Shown here piece by piece: positions 36,201-45,200 of a stretch of DNA of 64,000 nucleotides. The notes under the pieces are model-generated. The model was given only the letters and a program-made list of their open reading frames with translations, had not been told where the DNA came from and searched no databases. Origin of the DNA: Hippopus hippopus. Lineage: Eukaryota > Mollusca > Bivalvia > Cardiida > Cardiidae. The stretch is from assembly GCA_946811185.2 (NCBI GenBank), contig OX328096.1:69005345-69069344 (forward strand), given 5' to 3'. Both the position numbers and the translations under genes were made by a program. Each line of letters opens with the position of its first letter. Positions within the stretch are counted from its first letter, which is position 1.

Positions 36201-39200
36201 TGTTTTCAAATGCCCTCTCTTTCAGGGTTGTTAAAACTCAGGATTGTGTGGAAAAGAGTTGATTTGTTCTCTGCAAATGCTTTAAATATGGACAAGTCTC
36301 AAAGTTTAGTTTTCCTATAAAAAGTTAGATTTATACAAGAATATAATTATGCCAAGCACTATGGCAAAATCTTTAGGGGAGATTAATATCTGATTGTACA
36401 GAACTTACAGTGTGATCTTACATCAATATAGTCTGTTGTATTTATAAGAGAAATTCTGGCTAAATAATCATGAGTTTGAAACAAAAAAAAATGGCCTTAT
36501 TTTCAAATATTTTCAGAAAGGTCTGCGTGGCTCAGTGGTAAAGTGTAGGTCTTGTAACCTGGAGGCCCCTGGTCCGAGCCTCACTTGAACCACTGGGTTT
36601 TTCATGGGAGTGTCCTTTGGCACAACATATATGATATGACTGTAATAATGTTGGAAGCTGCATAAAACACCATTCAATCAATATCCAATCAAATATTTTC
36701 AGGAAAGAAGTATCCAGACAAATTTTCAAAGGTCTGTGTAGATTATGACATCAAACTAGAGTCTGAAGTTGGAGGAATTTACTCCCTTCAGTATTCCTTT
36801 GATGGAAAGTTTTTAGCTGTTGGCTGTGGGAATGGAATTATCAGGGTAAGTGTGGGTTGGTTAACCTTTTACCATACAGCAAATTTTGAGAGTAGTCCTA
36901 ATTAACCCTTTACCACATAATCCCGAGTTTTAATGACCCTGAGGAAGAAAGCTTTTGAAACATTGTGGGAAAAGGAGAAAATGCTGTTGACCAGCATTTT
37001 CTTCTTTTCCCACAATGTTGTCTTATCTTTTACAGACAAATCGCATTACTTGTGCCACATTTATTAAGTGTCCTTTGGAAATGCTTCCAATTTGGATCTG
37101 TCTAAAATTTTGTTCTGTGGTAAAAAGTTAAAAGCATTTGAGGAGGACAAATTCAGTGTGGCTCTAAAAGTGATTTCTGTCTTTGATATGGGAGCAAATG
37201 TTGTGGGAAAAGGAGAAAATGCTGGTTTCCAGCATTTTCTCCTTTTCTCACAATGTTTTCAAAAGTCTTGTCTGTAATGGTCACTAAAACACGGGTTTGT
37301 GTGGTTATGGGTTTACCCATTGCCAAGCAACAAAATCTTACACTCTTCAAAATTGAATGCATGGCGATCCCATGGTGTCCAAGAAAAAAATTCCTTGTGG
37401 GAAAAGGAGAAATGCAGGTGACCAGCTGGTTATTGATTAAACAACACCATTTTTACTTGTTACTTACATAGAAACCTGCAATTGACTACTATACATGGAT
37501 AAGGATCCGTGGTGATAAGATAAACCGATTTCCTTGGTTACTGTTGCCAAGGGCTGCCAAACAACCACAGTAAATACATATACTGTATAGCAGATAGGCT
37601 ACTTAAATAGTGCTGTCATGACTGTTTCTCTCAATAAAATTCCGGAAAAAATATTTCTATCATAAGTTTCTGCCGATGATGAATTCTCGGTAAGAAATTT
37701 AAAGATGCTTGAACTAATTTGCACAAGGATATGTACAAAAAGGCGATTTATAGAGGCTACGGACAATGTAATAGATCTACTTGTTTTAGCAAAGTTTTGA
37801 ACTTCAATGAGAAAGAACAAAACATCTCAACAAACCTCCGTTTTGCCACAGAATAATAGAATTAAAGATACTTTGTTTTCGTAAGGCTAGTAAAGTCATC
37901 TCAACATCATACCCAATTAAATACTACTGAATTACAAGCATTTCGAAAAAATTACAGATTATCTGATTCTACAAAGAGGTGTAAGTTTATGAAAAATTGA
38001 CTATGACTTGACTATGAAAAATTTCAATTTCAGGTTAAGGGAAAAAGGGTTGTCTTATGATTTTAAAATGCGTTAAGTGTGCTGTCAGTTAACAAACTTG
38101 TTAATATCATTGATGGTAGTTTGTTTTATCTTATGATATACTGAAGACAACGGATGGTCAAGTGGATTAGAGCGCCAAATTGGTTTGCAATCAAACACAC
38201 TTCCTATCAGTCAACAGTTTACCGACACATCCTTTGAAATGGCAGATGTGCTAATCCACTTTAATACGACTAAGTAACATAACATAACGTAATCTTTATT
38301 CACCCAGTAATGTTGTAACATTAAACATGGGGTTAGGTATACATATAAACATAGTACAGTTATGTTATGTTTATGTTATGACTAAGTAAAAAGTTTATTT
38401 AATGAACATAAGTTGCCTTTTTAGCTGAACTTCCACTGGTACAGAACAGAGTTAGACTTGATTTCATAACTGAATTCTGCTTTTAGTGAGGAATATGTAG
38501 TGAGGAATACACGTCAATATGCTTATTGTAAATAGCAGATAGTTTTAATCAAAGATTAAACTGCATGTTATTTGCAATCTGATCTATATCTACACATTCA
38601 GCATATTCTTCATGCACCAAGGGTTAAGATTAACGTCAAACTGAAACATTGATGATAAGTGCCACTTTTTGGATGTGCATAGGTTATTGAACAAGGTTAG
38701 ATATTCAAGTAAATGTATTTACTTTTTATTAGTATTTCATATAGATCTATTTTTACCTTTGTTTTCCACTTTAAAACATTTTTGTCTCTTTCAAAATCTT
38801 TTAGAAGGGAAAAAAACTATAGGATTAATTAATCCATTGTGTAATGTAGCGCTGATCAGAACTCTTTGCATATGTCCCATTTTCAGTCATTATGATAGTT
38901 CAAACTTGTCTACAGCCTCTGCGTGATCTCACGTCAGCGGTACACGTTCGCAAAGCACATATTTTAAACTTTTTCTTAAATTCAAACGTTTAAAACACAA
39001 AATAAATTAAAACTATCGCATCCCTCCAACGTTAACAGTCGTTTATTTGGGAGCAGAAATAGCAGACAACAAGGCTGCACATCGGATAAAATAAATGCGA
39101 TGACCTGATTGGTCAAATATCGATTTCCACGGATCCATGTATTGAAATGCAGTGTAATTATGGAAGAGGAGAAATTGCCTGCGAAAAGCATTTTTTCCTT

Positions 39201-42200
39201 TTGCATCAATCTTATTAACCCTTTAACAAACCGAGTTATAACAAACTTGGTAACCAGCATTTTCTCCTGTGCCTAAAATGTTTTAGTCCTTTTCATAGAG
39301 ACAAATTTAACTTACTGAGCAAGATGAAACGAGTTAATAAACAAATTACTCTGAGACACCTGATCTTTAACCAATAGAGTGCTGGAACTTGCTTTTGCGG
39401 AAAGTTTAGATCAAGACTAGACTGCTGATCTTAGGTCTACACTGTATGCTACTTGGTTACATAATCTCATGGAAACAACTTTGCAATAGCAAAATTTAAG
39501 CTGATTTTCCTATTTGAAAAAGCTTATTTCATTGATTCACTGCTTTAACTCTTTACCAAACAATAAAACTTTAGACTTTTCAAAGTTGAAAGCATTTACA
39601 GACAAGAAAACAAAGGTGACTCAAAAATTGAAATGTGTTCTTGTACAAGTAGAAAAGGTTGTGGGAAAAGGAGGAAATGCTGATTACTATTTTCTCCTTT
39701 TTCCACATTTTTTTCAGAAATTTTCTTTCCCTGGGTCTTTAAAACTCGGGATTGTGTGGTACAGGGTTAAGGCTTGATTATCCTCTTATACTTTCTATTT
39801 CAGTTGTATGACACACAAACAGGTAAAAAGCTCCCAGACATTAGAAAATCTCGATATGGAGGGTACCCAATTATGGTCCTAAGGTTTTGTCCCAAAAATC
39901 CCACAATTATATACGCCGGAACATCAGAAGGACAAGTATTGAGCTGTGACATATCAGACTTTGTCGGTGACTGTGCTTCCCAACACAGTGCCATAGAAAG
40001 TGACAAAGATGAACGCTGGACAGAAATAATTACAGGTAGAATTTACTGATCCTTTAGCATACAATCCCAAGTATAACGATCCTGAAGAAGAAGACTTTTT
40101 AAAAACATTGTGGAAACAGAAGAAAATGCTGGTAACCAGCATTTTCTCTTTTTTCCACAATGTTTTTCTACCTTATCAAAGACAAAAATCATCATTTGAG
40201 CTAGACTTAATTTGTTGTCTACAAAATTTTTTCAGTTTGGTCATGTCCAAAATTTTGTCACTCAGTAAAGGGTTAAACTACATTTACTACTTTACAAAGT
40301 TCCATGTCGAAATTTATCTACCCGTTTCCCAAACAATCCCATGTTACAAAGACCCTTAGAAAAAAGTCTTCTGAAAGCATGGAGGGAAAAGAAGAAAACA
40401 TAAGGTTTAAACAGATTGTTTTGCAATAATGAAAATATCATATTTCAAAGTGACACTCAACCTGCATTGTCTTGGTGATGTGCTAGGGTAATAATGTAGA
40501 TCTGATAGAATTCATTATTTGCACAAAACTTTGGGAAACATTCTGCTATATGTTTGTATAAATATCATTACAATATGACTTGGTTAAACTCTTTACAACA
40601 CTACAAAATTTTAGACAAGTCCAAATTGAAAGCATTTGCAGACAACAAATCTAATTTTGCTTAACCCTTTACCATACAATCCCGACTTTTAACGACCTTG
40701 AGGGAGAAGCCTTTTGAAAACATTGTGGGAAAAGGGGAAAATGCTGGTACTCTATCAAAGACAAATTGCACCATTTGAGCCACAATGAAATTGTCGTCTG
40801 CAAATGCTTTCGATTTGGACAAATCTAGACTTTTGTTGTTTGGTAAAGTGTTAAATGATGGGATTTGTCTCTGAAAATATAGAAAACATTGTGCATGTCT
40901 GTTTTTGTTAGGGTAGGAAACATTCTGGGAAAAGGGGAAAATGCTGGTTATCGGCATTTTCTCCTTTTCCTTGAAAATTTTCAAAGACCTTCATTCTGAA
41001 AGTTGTTTAATACACTGGATTTTGTGGTAAAGGGTTAAAACTTTCAGAATGTCCCCCTTACTATACAAAAGTGTATTCAAAGTCGTCTGCTGAAACTCTT
41101 TCAGAGTTAATCAGTCATTTATAATTCACTTACTGCCAAACTCTGGTAGTGCAGTCAGAAGTAGTCAGGACTTGAGAACAAGGTTGCACTGGTTTGAATC
41201 CCCACATTTCTTTCCAAGGATTGATGATAGTCATTTAGACAAGATTCATTTCTCTCTCACTGCTGATCATTGTTTCAATGATGGTTATGTGGGAAACAGG
41301 CTTGGAAAGAATATTGTGTGAAGTACTGGTACAGAAATTCCAGGAAAGCATGGATAGGTGCACTGACTGCTGCGATACATCTGAAATAATGATGAAAAAT
41401 GGGTTAAACACCACACAAGCAATATCATAATTCAGTTATAAAATAAATGACTGATTATGTTTCTGTCCTCTTCTTTTTCAGAGAAGAAAGGAAGAGACAA
41501 GAATGAAATCAACTGCCTGGATTTTGACTACCCTGCCTGCCAGTTTGCTACAGGTGGAAAAGATCTAAGTATCAGGATATATGATGCAAAGACTAATCAG
41601 GTAAGTCACTTATTTTCAGCATTATACAGTTACAGTCCAAACTGTCTTGGAGATCTTTGTCATTGACCAACCCCCTGCTTTAATAGATCACTATTTTTAT
41701 TTTACATCTCGTCTTGCATTTTTAGCTTAGCTGTTGCTAAAGAAATGTCAAGGTACTGTCATAGCCCTGTCTTTGTCTGCATCAGTGTCGTCATCGCGCA
41801 AAAACTTTGACATTTTATAATATCCCTGTTGTTACTAAGGATATTTACGTCAAACTCAGCAAATTCTTAATATGAAAAGTGGAACCCATACAACAGGGGC
41901 AGGTATTCATCAAAATATTTTTGACAGTTATGTCCCTTTTTCACCTTAGAATTTTTACTGAAAAATCAATGCATGCATTGCTGTTGTTTTCAATGAACTT
42001 GTATCAGAAGAACACCTGCTGTCAGACACAAATTTTCTTACTCCCTTTGTTTGTGTCTGATACAGGTTTTCAAGACTTTCGAAAAAATAATGGGGAAAGG
42101 AGAAAAAAAGCTGATAACCAGCATTTTCTCCTTTTCTCACAATGTTTTCTACCTCTTTAACTCTTTATCAAACAATAGAAAAGTAGACTTGTTTAAATTG

Positions 42201-45200
42201 CAAGCAATTGCTGCTGCTAATTCCAATGAGATTCGAATGATGGAACTTGTCATTGATAGGGTGGAAAACATTGTGAGCAAAAGGGAAAATGCTGGTTACC
42301 AGTATTTTCTCCTTTTACCATGATGTTTTCAAAAGGCTTCTTCCTCAGGGCCTCAAAAACTCAGGGCCATGTGGTAAAGAGTTAACAACAGATATTATCA
42401 TTTTAGCAGCATTTCATGTGTTGTCTGCAAATACTCTCAATTTAATTCAGTCCGAAATTTTATCATCTGGTCAAGAGTCAAGAATACATAACAGGAAAAG
42501 AAGTAATTATTCCTTGTTTTTATTTGCCAGAGGTAGATAGGTTTTGAAAACAAAGTTTTTTTTAAAAAACAAGAGTGGCAAAAGATTTTTTGCAGGTCTT
42601 TAATGGCCCAATAGCAGCCAAATGTAAACATTTCTGTGTATAAAATACAGGGGAATTTCATCCATACCATTGAAAAGTATGGTCATGTTTGTGAGTCTGT
42701 GTATCTGTTAAATGTAGTAGATCAAGGATCAAGTCATCGGCTGAACAATAAATATGAAAACTAGAATTAATGTTGGCAACATTAATTCTAGTTTTCATGT
42801 TCATTGTTCTGCCAGTGACTGTAACTTTGATTATCTGTGCTTTTACAAATTGTCTGACTAATATGAGAATCACCATACTTTTGAATAGTGTGAATGAAAC
42901 ATGCATGTATTTTATAACTCAGAATTGTTTACATTTGGCAGCTGTTGGGCCTTTAAATGTTTTCTCCCATGTGTCTCTTACCTTGTGATCTTGGCACAAA
43001 TAGCAGCTTCAATTCTGCATGGCTCTATCAATATCAACTCTTTACCAAACAATAGAATTTAAGACTTGTCCAGTTTTAAAACTGTTGCAAACGGCAAATT
43101 AAGATAGGCTCATTTGATGAAATTCATCTCTGAAAGGGAAGAAAACATTGTAGTTAATGGCATTTTCTCCCTTTCCCACAATGTTTTTTAAAGCTTTCTT
43201 CCTCAGAGTCGTTAAATCTCAGGATTGTTTGGTAGAGGGTTTCACTAAAGTGTGCGGTATTTCAACACCCGTGTTCAAGAAGGCTATTGACATCATTGTG
43301 GGAAAAAAAAAGAAAAAATGCTAGATATAAGGAGAAAAAGCTTATGCCAACATTTGGTCTTTTTTTTTTTCACAAGTTTTCTGCCCTTTCGAAGACAATT
43401 TCCATCATTTGAGACACATTTAATCCTTAGTCTGCTTAGCACAACTTAAGGATGTTTTGCAGACAATGTAGATCAAGATCAGACTGCACATTCTGTGCAG
43501 TCTGATCTTGGATCTAAATTGTCCGACTAGGAGAAATTTTCCCCAATAAATGACTTGAAAATAGCAACAATTATGTTTTTACTATCAGCTTGAAAAGTTT
43601 CGTTTAAGTTATTTAGTAGGGTTAATTTGTCATCTGCGACACTTTCAGTATGGATGGGTCAAAATCTTTGTAGTACAGTAAAGAGTTACAAGTCTGAGAC
43701 CTTTATGGGCAATAATTATTAACTCTTTCCCAAATGTCCAATTTTGGACTCTTTCTATTTCAAAAGATCTGCAGACAATAGATTCAAAATTGTGCAAATG
43801 AACTTAAGCTCCTTGATAGGGTAGAAAACATTGTGGGAAAAGGAGGAAATGCTGGTTACCAGCATTTTCTCTTTTTCCCTCAATGTTTTCAAAAGCCTTC
43901 TTTCCCAGGGTTGTGAAAACCTGAGATTGTTTGGTAAAGGGTTAACTGACTTTTGCAGTTTATAAAAGAATACTCTGGCTATAGCAACACCAAAGACCCC
44001 ACTGACTTGCAGTTTTCTGGGTGTAATGCCAGACTGTTTGCCTTGAAATATCATCCAGTTTATGACGATATCTTTATAACAGGGGGCTGGGATAGACACC
44101 TTAAGGTATGGTATTACCTTGTAAAAGACTTTTACTAACCTATCCTCAGCCTCACACTCAATGTATTTGGAACAGACATACCAAACATCTACTGTCAACA
44201 TCTACAGACTGCTTCATTTTTTGTCATTGATTTAAATAGAATTACAATCACATTGTCTAGGTCGCATCTCAGCACACATGCAGGTCAAGATCTATTTTAG
44301 ACAACTTGGAATATAGTCAATTTGTGTAGCTAGAGAACTTATTTTTCATTGTTTTCATTACTGATGTAGCTAGATTTATTGAATGCTATAACTCACTTTT
44401 TGTTTGCATCCCAGGGATGCAATAAGCTTTGGTGTGTTGCATAGGAGCAGATTTTCATGGGTATACAAGTTTAAGACCTAAACGGAAAGCCCGACTCATA
44501 TAGCATGCATAGACAAATTTATGAAAGTTTTCTTAGCATTAGTAAAAGTCAAATAAAATCTCCCTAACTTTAAAATAAGTTTTTAAGTGTGAATTGTTAT
44601 TGAATTCTGTATTGAGTGACATTATGTTTGGAATTTCAGATTTGGGATGCAAGAACAAATGATGGAGTGAGACGAACTATTCATGGACCCCATTTATGTG
44701 GAGATGCCCTTGATTTAAGGGTAAAAGATATTTTTGTCTATGGACTTTCTGTATGGCTTGAACACATCATACAAAATAGCAGTAGTACAAAAAATTGCCA
44801 CACAAGTCTTATTTTCAATATCCTGAATCTTTCTTTAACCCTTTGCCAAACAATACCTAGTTTTTGTTTCAGAAGCTTTGAAAACATTACGGGAGAAGAC
44901 GAAAATGCTGGTTACCAGCCATAGTTTTCACCATTTTCAAGACAAATCTCACCATTTGAGCCACATTTCAATTGTCATCTTTCAATGCTTTCAATTTGGA
45001 CAAATCTAAAATTTTGTTGTATGGTAAAGAGATATATACATGATAATCTTTTCTTTTTCCTATTGATTGCAAATTACTTCAGTAACTTTGATTTATTTTC
45101 ACTACTTCCTTATTTATGAGATGTATGGATGAGAGTGAAATTTCCAGATGATGAAATATCCATGTGAGCTTTCTTCTTATACTTTGTTGAAAATGTGACA

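Noticed and set aside
43755..44201. 148-codon open frame on the - strand
   Set aside because: Antisense to WD40 exon 5 and to an hpM1 copy.
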